NCBI GenBank assembly: GCA_030762895.1
Contig: CM061063.1
Span: forward strand, 215,800,103-215,864,102
DNA length: 64,000 bases
Source of the DNA: Sophora flavescens
Taxonomy: Eukaryota; Streptophyta; Magnoliopsida; Fabales; Fabaceae
Direction of reading: 5' to 3'
Positions 34,305-46,814 of the stretch are shown here, in pieces (position 1 is the first letter of the stretch; each line of letters begins with the position of its first letter). The notes under the pieces are model-generated. The model was not told the DNA's origin, searched no databases, and worked only from the letters and a program-made list of their open reading frames with translations. The position numbers and the translations under genes were made by a program.

Positions 34305-34735
34305 TTTAGCAATCGAATTATTTGATTGCAAAATCGGTTGCTAACTGGGTTAATTTAAAATTTGAATTCAAAAATTTAGCGACCAATTTTAAGTCGGTAG
34401 CTAACATGCTCTATTTTAATTTTTTACGCGCTGTTTAGCGACCGAATTCATATCGGTCACAAATATAAATAAAATTTAACCGTTGCATTTAACTTGGTCG
34501 CCAGTTCAGTCGCTAAAAAGTCAGCAAGTTTTGACTTTTACTTTCCTTCATTTAGCGACCGAAATAACGACCGATAACTCTGCTACGCTCTATTTCGGTC
34601 GCTATGTCGGTCGCAGTATCAGCTATAACTAGTGTTTCATGTAGATCCTACTATCGGTCGCCATTTCGGTCGCAAATAGCAACCAACAAATTCGGTCACT
34701 ATTTTCGGTAGCTAAATAACCTTTTTTTGGTAGTG
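34305..34735. repeat. CACTA subterminal repeats, right end
   Basis: TAGCGACCGA, TCGGTCGC and degenerate forms repeat up to the terminal GGTAGTG. This is the promoter-side end of the element. Confidence 0.88.
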
Positions 34736-36206
34736 ATATATTGAAAAAACAAGTTAATTATCATAGTATTTAAAATTTAATTACTTAACTTATAAATAAA
34801 ATGTACTTACGTGCACCATAACGATAAGTGTGAAGAACTAGCCATTTCTTTATCGAGTACAATCTCCAAAAGTCCCTTCTTTGAGATATACAGTTCGTCA
34901 CCTGGCATGGCATCATGTTCCAACCTTACCAAAGCTGCGTCATTCTCCTTGGTCACAACCTGTATTGCCAGAAGTTTAAAAACATCACTTGGTGCCCCTT
35001 TGTCGATCCCCTAAACAACAAAGATATATATTAGTAATCACAGATAAGTTATTTCATTCGTAATTAATTAAATGATCAAATGAATACCTTGGCAGGAGCA
35101 GACATCTCTGGTCTTCCTGGATCCGAACTTTTAGGAATAATATCATTTCAAACATCCTAAAAAAAATAAAAATAAAGCATTATCTTTAAACAATAACAAA
35201 TAATTTCAACTATAAATATAGAAAAACACAACTGACTGAATACCTCAGATGCAACAAGAAAACCGACCAGTCTTCTTGGCCAGGGGATGAAGTTACCGGG
35301 GGCCTGACCTATTGTTTGAACCTCCTCAGTGGGCACAGGGACTCGAGCATCGGCATCTCGAATAATCTCAACAACGAACCTCACCTGATCATCCGGTAAT
35401 AAACGATGGTAAATGGTATTACCGAAGTTTTTATATGCCCTCCCCAATGCCACTAAGCGGCGATCATGATGATCATCAACATACAGCTCACACCTATTAG
35501 GGTCGTCGTCATCATCTCCATCATCATCATTTTCAGGCTGATGAGGAGGATCACATGAGCCCTTAGTGCAAACATGGACAGAGGGTTGGAAAGAGGGTTG
35601 GACACCTGTCATCCGCTAGGACATAGAAGTCAATATTGCCAGCTGGTGGGAAAACTGCTCGGCCGTCTCCTGTCCAAGCTCAGCTGCAATCTCCTGTTTT
35701 AGACGTGCTCTATCTACATCAACATCCACATGGCATTGGTGTGAAGATGAACCACGGTATTGGGGAATACCGACGCCCCATCCAACACCAATGACACGGC
35801 CCGGGTGGTCTGGTTTACTGATGGCAGCAACTAAGATATCATCGCGTCCTCTAGGAACAAAGGTTCCTTGGGTTACGTGCTCGTCCAAGGCATCCTATAA
35901 CATATAAAATATTAGGTCACATTACAATTATGTAACAATGTTAAAACGACAATTACAATTCAAACTATACTTACAATCTTCTCAGCTGCTTGCCAGGCTT
36001 CCTCAGATGTATATTGTCCCGTATTTCTTTGTTGGGCCCTCTTCCATTTATGATGGCGTGGAGGTGGAGGTGGATCAACAACTTCTGGATGATTTTCAGC
36101 GTTAGGATCCGCCTGAGATGCTGCTTCCTGAAATGCTTTCTTTTCCTCTGACCATTATGTGATCAAGTTTTTTATATCCCCGCGAGACAGTACTTGTTTA
36201 TTGATA

Positions 36207-36330
36207 CTTTTCATATCGGTTTTAAAACTGATGTCTAAAGAATACTTTTAACATCGGTTTTCTAAATAACCGATGCGGAAAGTTCATATTTCACATGGGT
36301 TATTACAAAAACGATGTGAAAAGTCTCATT
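36207..36330. repeat. Unit boundary array b/c: ACATCGGTT inverted repeats
   Basis: Same ~120-bp structure as the a/b boundary, with small decay (ATATCGG, AACTGATG). Confidence 0.85.
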
Positions 36331-39014
36331 TTTTTTTTAAAAACTCTTTACATTTCAATAATTCTTTTCCCCTGTTTCAGTAATCTAGATCAATACCAGT
36401 ATAACATATTCTAAATATTCTCAGCCCAATCACTTTTGTACAACAAAAACACACTAAATTAATATATACTGAATTTATTACGAACAATACATATGTTCAA
36501 TTACATTCAGACAACAAAGATATTTAGAAACCAAAAAGCTACATGATATATTGTAGATTTCATATCAAAAATATATATCAGTCAAAAGTACACTACAGCT
36601 ATTACATGATAAGTTTTTAAACTAACTACATTCAAACTATGGTTGGTACACTTCAAGAAAGAAAGTTGCCCAACGCCTCCTTATGTTATTGATGTCGGCA
36701 TCAGATAATGGAGTTGGATTGTTGAATATCTGTAAGTTTAATTGGACAAAAGATTATATCTTTTAAGTAATAAACTAACATAAAACATATAACGAATCTA
36801 TAACTGTTACTTCTAATTGTTACCAATTAACATTTACCACGTGCCATCTTTCAGTGATCCTGTAGGAGATAATTTCGACCATCCACTTCATCAGATAGTA
36901 TCCACATTCCCATGATCCATGTTGTATACGGGACTACGTACAAATGAAACCCAATTAGAATATGAGGAATTAAATAGAAATCAATAATTATACCCACTGC
37001 ATTTGAAGCGTTTGAACTATTAAATATCTTACGTTAGGAATAATCCATCTAATTGCCCGATGCCTTTCACCACGCAACATGTGATTTGCATTAATAGAAC
37101 TGTCATGACAAAATAAACATTAATTAAAGTATATCTAATAGATTTCAGATAATTTAAACAACTGTATTACTGATTATAAATTATTTTAATGCTTACGTTT
37201 CAGTGATCATCATCAGTTCATTCGCCGACTTATTTCCCATTGAGCAGAAGAAGACCACGACATTCATCTAAGGGTACAAGATTTACAGTTGCCAATGCTT
37301 GCTGTATTTACGGAACAATCAGTGACTAAGTCATATATAGTTATAATTAAATAACTGGTACTTACTTGTTGAGATAAGGCGCAAGGTAGAATTGATGATC
37401 TTCTCGGGTAAGTATATCACGTATGGTGGTGACCGGGTCTTCTGGTGCTAGGAGAACATCACCCTGAATGAAAATGGGGTCAATGAACAAATAAAGGGTG
37501 AGGTTACCCCGATCAACTAACATACGACGCAGATACCTAATATATTGAAAAAACATGTTAATTATCATGGTATTTAAAATTTAATTACTTAACTTATAAC
37601 AAAATGTACTTATGTGCACCATAACGATAAGTCTGCAGAACTAGCCATTTAATTATCGAGTACAACCACCATAAGTCCCTTCTTTGGGATATACAGTTCG
37701 TCACCTGGCCTGGCATCATGTTCCAACCTTACCAAAGTTGCGTCATTCTCCATGGTCACAACCTGTATAGCCAGAAGTTTAAAAATATCACTAGGTGCCC
37801 CTTTGTCAATCCCCTAAACAAAAAAGATATATATTAGTAATCACAGATAAGTTATTTCATTCGTAAATAATTAAATGGTCAAATGAATACCTTTGCAGGA
37901 GCAAACATCTCCGGTCTTCCTGGATCCGACCTTTTAGGCAGAATATCATTTCCTACATCCTAAAAAAAATAAAAAATAAAGCATCATCTTTAAACAATAA
38001 TAAATAATTTCAACTATAAATATAGAGAAACACAACTAACTGAATACCCCAGATGTAACAAGAAACCCGACCAGTCTTTTTGGCCAGGGGATGAAGTTAC
38101 CAGGGCCCTGACCCACTGTTTGAACCTCCTCAGTGGGCACAGGGACTCGAGCATAAGCATCTCAAATAATCTCAACAATGACCCTCACCTGATCATCCGG
38201 TAACAAACGATGGTGTATGGTATTACCGAAGTTATTATGTGCCCTCCCCAATGCCACTAAGCGGCAATCATGATGATCATCAACATACAGCTCACACCTA
38301 TCAGGGTCGTCATAATCATCATCACAATCATCATCATTTCCAGGCTGATGAGGAGGATCACATGATCCCTTAGTGCTCACATGGACAGAGGGTTGGACAT
38401 AGGGTGGGACACATGTCATCCACTGGGACATAGAAGTCAATATTGCCAGCTGCTGGGCAAACTATTGGGCCATCTCCTGTCTAAGCTCAGCTGCAATCTC
38501 CTGTTTTAGCCGTGCTCTATCTGCATCAACATCCATGTGGCATTGGTGTGAAGATGAACCATGGTATTGGTGAATACTGACGCCCCATCCAACACCAATG
38601 ACACGACTCGGGTGGTCTGGTTTGTCGATGGCAGCAGCTAAGATATCATCGCATCCTCTAGGAATAAAGGTTCCTTTGGTTACTTGCTCGTCCAAGGCAT
38701 CTTATAACATATAAAATATTAGGTCACATTACAATTTGGTAACAATGTTAAAATGACAATTACAATTCAAACTATACTTACAATCTTCTCAGCTACTTGC
38801 CAGGCCTCCTCAGATGTATATTGTCCCGTATTTCTTTGTCGGGCACTCTTCCATTTATGATGGCGTGGAGGTGGAGGTGGATCAACAACTTCTGGATGAT
38901 TTTCAGCGTTAGGATCCGCCTGAGATGCTGCTTCTTGAAATGCTTTCTTTTTCTCTTACCATTATGTGATCAAGTTTTTTATATCCCCCGCGAGACAGTA
39001 CTTGTTTATTGATA
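36331..39014 (-). pseudogene. Unit c: most complete Ulp1/DUF8039 transposon pseudogene
   Basis: No large insertion, so it is used as the reference. Exons from 5' to 3' on the minus strand: TNP1-like 39012-38782; DUF8039-containing 38696-38048; 37959-37891; 37813-37614; 37536-37366; His-box 37301-37197; 37099-37033 (NHMLRGERR type); Cys-box 36933-36838; last 36729-36637 (stop 36637-36639). The order is that of En/Spm-associated proteins with a C48 peptidase end. Defects: TAG at 38462-38464, TAG at 37268-37270 just after the catalytic His region, donor GT to AT at 37613, and a shifted acceptor at ~38697. The C48 Asp position reads as Cys (FFCSMG) in all copies. 36331-36636 is non-coding 3' flank. 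Confidence 0.83.
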
Positions 39015-39134
39015 CTTTTCACATCGGTTTTAAAACTGATGTCTAAAGTACACTTTTAACATCGGTTTTCTAAATAACCGATGTGGAAAGTTCATCTTTC
39101 ACATGGGTTATTACAAAACCGATGTGAAAAGTCA
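39015..39134. repeat. Unit boundary array c/d: ACATCGGTT inverted repeats
   Basis: A ~120-bp array of CACATCGGTT/AACCGATGTG, short version. Confidence 0.85.
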
Positions 39135-41814
39135 TTTTTTTAAAAAACTCTTTACATTTTAACCATTCCTTTCCCCTGTTTCAGTAATCCAGATCAATAC
39201 CAGTATAACATATTCTAAATATTCTCAGCACAATCACTTTTGTACAACAAAAACACACTAAATTAATATGTACTGAATTTATTGCGAACAATACATATGT
39301 TCAATTACATTCAGACAACAAAGATAATTAGAAACCAAAAAGCTACATGATATATGATAGATTTCCTATCAAAATATATATCAGTCAAAAGTACACTATA
39401 GCTAGTACATGATAAGTTTTTAAACTAACTACATACAAACTATGGTTGGAACACATCAAGAAAGAAACTTGCCCAACGCCTCCTTATGTTATTGATGTCG
39501 GCATCAGATAATGGAGTCGGATTGTTGAATATCTGCAAGTTTAATTGAACAAAAGATTACATCTTTTAAGTAATAAACAAACATAAAACATATAACGAAT
39601 CTATAACTGTTACTTCTAATTTTTACCAATTAACATTTACCTCGTGCCATCTTTCAGTGATCCTGGAGGAGATAATTTCGACCATCCACTTCATCACATA
39701 GTATCCACATTCCCCCTATCCACGTTGTATACGGGACTACGTACAAATGAAACCCAATTAGAAAATGAGGAATAAAATAGAAATCATTAATTAAACCCAC
39801 TGCATTTGAAGCGTTTGAACTAATAACTATCTTACGTTAAGAATAATCCATCTAATAGCCCGACGCCTTTCACCACGCAACATGTGGTTTGCACTAATAG
39901 AACTGTCATGACAAATTAAACATTAATTAAAGTATATCTAATAGATTTCAAATAATTAAAACAACTGCAATACTGATTATAAGTTATTTTAATTCTTACG
40001 TTTCCATGATCATCTTCAGTTCATTCGCCGGCTTATTTCCCATTGAGCAGAAGAAGACCACGACATTCATCCGAGGGTACAAGATCAACAATTGTCAATG
40101 ATTGCTGTATTTGCGGAACAATTAGTGACTCAGTCATATATAGTTATAATTAAATAACAGGTACTTACTTATTGAGATAAGGCTCAAGGTAGAATTGATG
40201 ATCGTTTCGGGCAAGTATATCATGTATGGTGGTGACCGGGTCTTCTGATGCTAGGAGAACATCACCCTAAATGACCATGGGTTCAATGAACCCATAAAGG
40301 GTTAGGTTACCCAGATCAACTAACATACGATGCAGATACCTAATATATTGAAAAAAACATGTTCATTATCATAGTATTTAAAATTTAATTACTTAACTTA
40401 TAAATAAAATGTACTTACATGCACTATAACGATAAGTCTGCAGAACTAGTCATTTCTTTATCGAGTACAATCTCCAAAAGTTCCTTCTTCGGGATATACA
40501 GTTCGTCACCTGGCCTGGCATCATGTTCCAACCTTACCAAAGCTGCGTCATTCTCCATGGTCACATCCTGTATAGCCAGAAGTTTAAAAACATCACTAGG
40601 TGCCCTTTTGTCGATCCCCTAAACAACAAAGATATATATTAATAATCACAGATAAGTTATTTCATTTGTAATTAATTAAATGGTCAAATGAATACCTTGG
40701 CAGGAGCAGACATCTTTGGTCTTCCTGGATCCGACCTTTTAGGCGGAATATCCTTTCCAAGATCCTAAAAAAATAAAAATAAAGCATTATCTTTAAACAA
40801 TAATAAATAATTTCAAGTATAAATATAGAAAAACACAACGACTAAATACCTCAGATGCAACATGAAACCTGACCAGTCTTCTTGGTAAGGGGATGAAGTT
40901 ACCGGGGGCCCGACCCATTTTGTGAACCTCCTCAGTGGGCAGAGCGACTCGAGCATCAGCATCTCGAATAATCTCAACAACGACCCACACCTGATCATCC
41001 GGTAATAAATGATGGTGTATGGTATTACCTAAGTTATTATGTGCCCTCCCCAATGCCACTAAGCGGCGATCATGATGATCATCAACATACAGCTCACACC
41101 TATTAGGGTCTTCATCATCATCACCATCATCATCATTTTCAGGCTGATGAGGAGGATCACATGAGCCCTTAGTGCTCACATGGACAGAGGGTTGGACAGT
41201 GGGTTGGACACCTGTCATTTGCTGGGACATAGAAGTCAATATCGCCTGCTACTGGGCAAACTGCTCGGTCATCTCCTGTCTAAGCTCAGCTGCAATCTCC
41301 TGTTTTCACCGTGCTCTATCTGCATCAACATCCATGTGGTATTGGTGTGAAGATGAACCATGATATTGGCGAATACCGACGTCCCATCCAACACCAATGA
41401 CAAGGCTCAAATGGTCTGGTTTAACGATGGCAGCAGTTAAGATATCATCGTATCCTCTAGGAACAAAGGTTGCTTGGGTTACCTGCTCGTCGAAGGCATC
41501 CTATAACATATAAAATATTAGGTCACATTACAATTCGGTAACAATGTTAAAATGACAATTACAATTCAAACTATGCTTACAATCTTCTTAGCTACTTGGC
41601 GGGCCTCCTCAGATGTATATTGTCCAGTATTTCATTGTCGGGCCCTCTTCCATTTATGATGGCGTGGAGGTGGAGGTGGATCAACAACTTCTGGATGATT
41701 TTCAACGTTAGGATCCGCCTGAGATGATGCTTCCTGAAATGCTTTCTTTTCCTCTTCCACCATTATGTGATCAAGTTTTATATATCCCCCACGAGACAGT
41801 ACTTGTTTATTGAT
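39135..41814 (-). pseudogene. Unit d: Ulp1/DUF8039 transposon pseudogene
   Basis: Complete unit without large insertion. Stop at 39440-39442; the Cys-box exon is around 39640-39740 and the His-box exon around 40000-40100. The DUF8039-like exon (41239-40850) contains the acidic run, RCELYVDDHHDRRLVALGRA and VALPTEEVHKMGRAPGNF. The TNP1-like exon ends near 41820. Premature stops: TAG for CAG at 40267-40269 and at 41249-41251. Same intron pattern as unit c. Confidence 0.8.
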
Positions 41815-42084
41815 ACTTTTCACGTCGATTTTAAAAACGATGTCTAAAGTACACTTTTAACATCGATTTTCTAAATAACCGATGTGGAAAGTTTATTTTT
41901 CACATGGGTTATTACAAAACCGATGTGGAAAGTGAATATAACTGATGTGAAAAGTGAACTTTCCACATCGGTTATTTATAAAAACCGATGTGGAAAGCTC
42001 ACTTTCCATATCGGTTCTTAAATAACCCATGTGAAAAGTGAACTTTCCACATCGGTTTTTGTATAACCGATGTGAAAAGTCTCA
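41815..42084. repeat. Unit boundary array d/e: expanded ACATCGGTT inverted repeats (270 bp)
   Basis: The longest boundary. It includes strong hairpins such as GAACTTTCCACATCGGTT facing AACCGATGTGGAAAG (41955-41997), in several alternations. Confidence 0.88.
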
Positions 42085-43200
42085 TATTTTTTTTAAAAAA
42101 ATCTTTTTACATTTCTATCATTCTTTTCCCCTGTTTCAGTAATTTCAGATCAATACCAGTGTAACATATTTTAAATATTCTCGACACAATAACTTTTGAA
42201 CAATAAAAACACACTAAATTAAATATACTGAATTTATTACTTAACAGTACATATGTTCAATTACATTCGGATAACAAATATAATTAGAAACTAAAAATCT
42301 ACATGATATATTATAGATTTCATATCAAAATATATATCAGTCAAAAGTACACTATAGCTAGTACATGAAGAGTTTTTAAACTAACTACATACAAACTATG
42401 GTTGGTACACTTCAAGAAAGAAAGTTGCCCTACGCCTCCTTATGTTATTGATGTCGGCATCAGATAATGGAGTCGGATTGTTGAATATCTGCAAGTTTAA
42501 TTGGACAAAAGATTATATCTTTTAAGTAATAAACTAACATAAAACATATAACGAATCTATAATCGTTACTTCTAATTGTTACCAATTAACAATTACCTCG
42601 TGCCATCTTTCAGTGATCCTGGAGTAGATAATTTCGACCATCCACTTCATCACATAGTATCCACATTCCCACGATCCACGTTGTATACGGGACTACGTAC
42701 AAATGAAACCCAATTAGAACATGAGGAATTAAATAGAAATCAATAATTATACCCATTGCATTTGAAGCGTTTGAACTAATAAATATCTTACGTTAGGAAT
42801 AATCCATCTAATAGCCTAACGCCTTTCACCACGCAACATGTGGTTTGCATTAATTGAACTATCATGACAAAATAAACATTAATTAAAGTATAACTAATAG
42901 ATTTCAGATAATTAAAACAACTGCATTGCTGATTATAAATTATTTTAATGCTTACGTTTCCATGATCATCTTCAGTTCATTCGCCGGCTTATTTCACATT
43001 GAGCAGAAGAAGACCACGACATTCATCCGAGGGTACAAGATCAATAGTTGACAATGCTTTCTGTATTTGCCGAACAATTAGTGACTAAGTCATATATAGT
43101 TATAATTAAATAACTGGTACTTACTTATTGAGATAAGGCGCAAGGTAGAATTGATGATCGCCTCGGGCAAGTATATCACTATGGTGGTGACCGGGTCTTC

Positions 43201-44850
43201 ATGAATTTTTCAAGCAATGCCATTGAAATTTTTGACCAAATTGCCCCTAAAACTCACGGCTCCTTCATTATCACACACTTAGGAAATTTCATTCTTTCAT
43301 TTTAATGACATCTTTCTCTCCTAAACTCATTCTTTTGCCTAAGAACTCCAAGAACATTCATAGGTGTTCATACTCGCCAGATTTTTCCTAGCGATTGTGA
43401 CCATTTTCTATTCTGAATCTCAGAAAACGTTCTACATGAAAGTTGTTCCTCTTTGTCTCTTATTTCCAACGACATAAAGAACATCAAAAACGGATAAGTA
43501 TATTGAAAGATATGTCGAAATTACCGAAACTGCTCTAAACTTTTCAAGAACACTAGAACACAAAAGCTTGATTTTGTGAAGCAAGTCCTTGGATTTTCAC
43601 TTGTTTTTTATCTTCAAGAGGTGAATCCTATTCGCCTTCCCTAATCATGTCTATGTCCTTCAATAAGTTTCATTATTCAAAGTCTATTTCATCTATGTTT
43701 ATCACTTTAAGTTTCTAGATCTAGCACTTTGAAAATTCATAACAAATTCTGGAAAAATATTATGATGTTGAAACCACTTCCTATGTTCTTATAATCAGGT
43801 ATACTGTATGTATCTAAGAGCATGTGATGATCAAAAATTTTCTTCTCTTGAAAACCATCTTGGTCGAATCCTAGAGGAAAGGATGGATGGAGTTTTTGTT
43901 CTTGCTTTTGATGTATGATCATGTCTTTCATCATACATACTTGTATACTTGTTGAAGCCTAGTTGGTTCATTAAACTAAAAACCCTAACCCTATGTCCTT
44001 GTGTTGGCCGAATCTACCATTTAGAGGATTAGGATGGTTTTGATTCTTAACTTTGTTGGTTAGCCTTAATACATTTCCTTAAGTATATTAGGATCATTAA
44101 TCCATGACTTAAGCAAGTTTGGAGATTTTGAGCCACAAAACCCTAAGGAGGCCGTGACCTATTAGAGAGGATTAGGTGTTTGTTTTGCTTGTTTTGATTG
44201 ATTGTTTGGATGTGTTGTTGAAGGTTAATTGTTCTACGGCGTACGAGGGTTCCCAACAACCGACAGAGTTCTTTTAATTTCACCGAGGAGCTTCAAGAGG
44301 TAAGGGGAGCTTACCTGAGGGATTTTTCTCAATAACTAATTTCTTTTAGTGTGGTTTATATGATTTGTATGTGGTTGTGGTTATTTGTTTATGTTGTTTA
44401 CGTTGTGTTGTTTATCTGTGTATCGGTGATTGATCTGCTTTTAATTTATTTAATTATCTGCAGTAGTATATTATATTGCTATGATGCATGATCTGTCTGG
44501 TGATATAATTTTGATGATGTTGTTGAATGTTGAATGTTGTTTGAGAGGCCTGACAGTGGTCAGTGCACAACCGATTAATCAGATAAAAACTTTAATAAGC
44601 TGTGAAAATTATATTCAACGTTTTATGGGAAATGTTGGAATATAATAGTGGTGGAAAATATTGTTTTGGAAAAATAATGAGTTTTGAGAAATATTATTAT
44701 TTTAATGATTTATTAGTGTAAAAGTAATTTATGGGTCAGGGTGAGAGCGTAACCGTGAAATTTTTTTAGTACTGCTAATTTTTACGCAATAAATTCCGTA
44801 ATATTATAAAAAGTTATTTTGTGAAATTAATATTCGAAAATACCTTATAA

Positions 44851-44892
<42 letters not shown>

Positions 44893-45397
44893 CAAAGTTT
44901 GACTTAAAAAAATATTTTCTTGGAAAATGATAAACGACGGCAAGTTTCGAAATTTTTTTTCGGTGAAAGTTTAAAAATAGCAGTACTTATTTTGAGAAGA
45001 GATTTAATCTGAATTGATTTATTTTTTTAGAGTTGAAGTTTCAGTAAAAGAGTTCTTGATGATTTGACATTATTTCGGGAAAAAAATGAGTTTCCAAAGG
45101 AAATTGGATTTGCTATGATTTGACGTTTTACAAACGAATTTCATGTAGAAAGGATTTTATGTAAATGAGTTTACTCAATGACGTATTTCCGGTAACTTGG
45201 ATAAGTTACGGAGATCTTATTTTGGATTTGTTTTCATAGACGAAAAATGACGTAAATGACGATATAGAACTTAGTAACCGAGATGTCGGGTACTAGTGTT
45301 CTTATGACGTTGTCCTATTTTGGATTTGTTTTTAGCAGACAAAAACTAAGTAAATGACGATATGGAACTTAGTAACCGAGACGTCGGGGTACTAGTG
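43201..45397 (+). mobile_element. LTR-like segment replacing ~150 bp of unit e (unclassified)
   Basis: The sequence is unrelated to the unit. Style and short motifs (CTTCAAGAGGTAAGGGGAGC near 44291) resemble gypsy LTR sequence in plus orientation. It has no TG...CA ends, no target duplication and no coding domain. It contains an (ATA)n tract (44850-44892) and two ~90-bp direct repeats near its right end (about 45219-45310 and 45322-45397, sharing GGAACTTAGTAACCGAGA-like blocks). Confidence 0.5.
44850..44892 (+). repeat. (ATA)n microsatellite
   Basis: About 14 uninterrupted AAT/ATA units. Confidence 0.95.
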
Positions 45398-46734
45398 TAC
45401 TTAACTTATAAATAAAATGTATTTATGTTCACCATAATGATAAGTGTGCAGAACTAGCCATTTCTTTATCGAGTACAATCTCCATAAGTCCCTTCTTTGG
45501 GATATACAGTTCGTCACCTGGCCTGGCATCATGTTCCAACCTTACCAAAGCTGCGTCATTCTCCAAGGTCACAACCTGTATAGCCAGAAGTTTAAAAACA
45601 TCACTAGGTGCCTCTTTGTCGATCCCCCTAAACAACAAAGATATATATTAGTAATCACAAATAAGTTATTTCATTCGTAATTAATTAAATGGTCAAATGA
45701 ATACCCTGGCAGGAGCAGACATCTCTGGTCTTCCTGGATCTGACCTTTTAGGTAGAATATCATTTCCAACATCCTAAAGAAAATAAAAATAAAGCATTAT
45801 CTTTAAACAATAATAAATAATTTCAACCATAAATATAGAAAAATACAATAACTGAATACCTCAGATGCAACAAGAAACCCGACCAGTCTTCTTGGCCAGG
45901 GGATGAAGTTACCGGGGGCCTGACCCACTGTTTGAACCTCCTTAGTGGGCACAGGGACTCGAGCATCAGTATCTCGAATAATCTCAACAACGACCCTCAC
46001 CTGATCATCCGGTAATAAACGATGGTGTATGGTGTTACCGAAGTTATTATGTGCCCTCCCCAATGCCACTAAGCGGCGATCATGATGAACATCAACATAC
46101 AACTCACACCTATCAGGGTCGTCATCGTCATCATCATCACCTTCATCATCATTTTCAGGCTGATGAGGAGGATCACACGAGCCCTTAGTGCTCACATGGA
46201 CAGAGGGTTGGACACCTGTCATCTGCTGGGACATATAAGTCAATATTGCCAGTTGCTGGGCAAACTACTCGACCATCTCCTGTCTTAGCTCAGCTGCAAT
46301 ATCCTGTTTTAGCCGTGCTCTATCTGCATCGACAACCTTGTGGCATTGGTGTGAAGATGAACCATGGTATTGGCGAATGCCAACGCCCCATCCAACACCA
46401 ATGACATGGCTCAGGTGGTCCTAGGCTTCGATGGGAAGCGACTAATATATCATCGCATCCTCTAGGAACAAAGGTTGCTTGGGTTACCCTGCTCGTCCAA
46501 GGCATCCTATAACATATAAAATATTAGGCACATTACAATTCGGTAACAATGTTAAAATGACAATTACAATTCAAACTATACCTACAATCTTCTAAGCTAC
46601 TTGGCGAGCCTCCTGAGATGTATATTTTCCCGTATTTCTTTGTCGGGTCCTCTTCCATTTACGATGGCGTGGGGGTGGATGTGGATCAAAAGATTATATC
46701 TTTTAAGTAATAAACTAACATAAAACATATAATT

Positions 46735-46814
46735 CTACATCGGTTTTTAAATAACCCATGTGAAAAGTGAACTTTCCACATCGGTTTTTGTATAACCGAT
46801 GTGAAAAGTCTCAT
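46735..46814. repeat. Unit boundary array e/f: short ACATCGGTT inverted repeats
   Basis: Only ~80 bp, the right half of the usual boundary; the left half was lost with the end of unit e. Confidence 0.85.

Larger units (their letters stand above)
25743..34738 (-). mobile_element. CACTA (En/Spm) transposon copy 1, 25746-34735, with TSD ATA
   Basis: The element has terminal inverted repeats CACTACAAAAAAAG (25746) and, on the other strand, CACTACCAAAAAAAGG (34735 inwards). A 3-bp duplication ATA lies at 25743-25745 and 34736-34738. The uninterrupted site ACCTAATATATTG is present in units c, d and g. Length 8,990 bp. Subterminal GCGACCGA/TCGGTCGC repeats occupy both ends. Two genes, TNPD-like then TNPA-like, run on the minus strand. 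Both carry stops and the transposase has a large internal deletion, so it is non-autonomous now. Confidence 0.95.
24533..36206 (-). pseudogene. Unit b: Ulp1/DUF8039 transposon pseudogene split by a CACTA element
   Basis: The stop is at 24840-24842. The Cys box (GSWECGYYVMKWM) and His box (KHWQLLILYPRM) exons lie between 24843 and 25510, and the exon encoding DRGNLTLYGFIDPMFIQGDV at about 25565-25742. CACTA copy 1 occupies 25746-34735, within the next intron. The gene resumes with exon ~34810-35010 (PGDELYISKKG), a short exon (35088-35155), the DUF8039-like exon (GRDDILVAAISKPDHPGRVIGVGWG; RCELYVDDHHDRRLVALGRA) and the TNP1-like exon at ~35970-36190. A TAG replaces CAG at 35617-35619. Excluding CACTA the unit is ~2.7 kb, as in its neighbours. 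24533-24839 is AT-rich 3' flank with no gene. Confidence 0.82.
42085..46688 (-). pseudogene. Unit e: Ulp1/DUF8039 pseudogene interrupted by a 2.2-kb LTR-like segment
   Basis: Stop at 42396-42398. The Cys-box and His-box exons lie upstream to ~43100, then DRGN-type exon sequence is cut at 43200. It resumes at ~45398 with the exon encoding APSDVFKLLAIQVVTLENDAA (to ~45630), the DUF8039-like exon (46243-45860, DDDDDDPDRCELYVDVHHD) and GRDD-type sequence to 46500. The TNP1-like exon is truncated at ~46688 and its 5' half is replaced by ~45 bp that match the last intron of the same gene family. TAG at 46265-46267. Confidence 0.78.

Noticed and set aside
34035..34331. Overlapping minus-strand ORFs rich in Ser, Leu and Pro in the CACTA 5' region
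   Set aside because: They are translations of a GA/CT-rich tract. Two frames are open at once and there is no domain or splice support.
36637..39012. Considered whether the Ulp1 genes are host SUMO proteases
   Set aside because: TNP1-like N-terminus, tandem copies with stops, flanking subterminal-type repeats and absence of any intact copy point to transposon genes.
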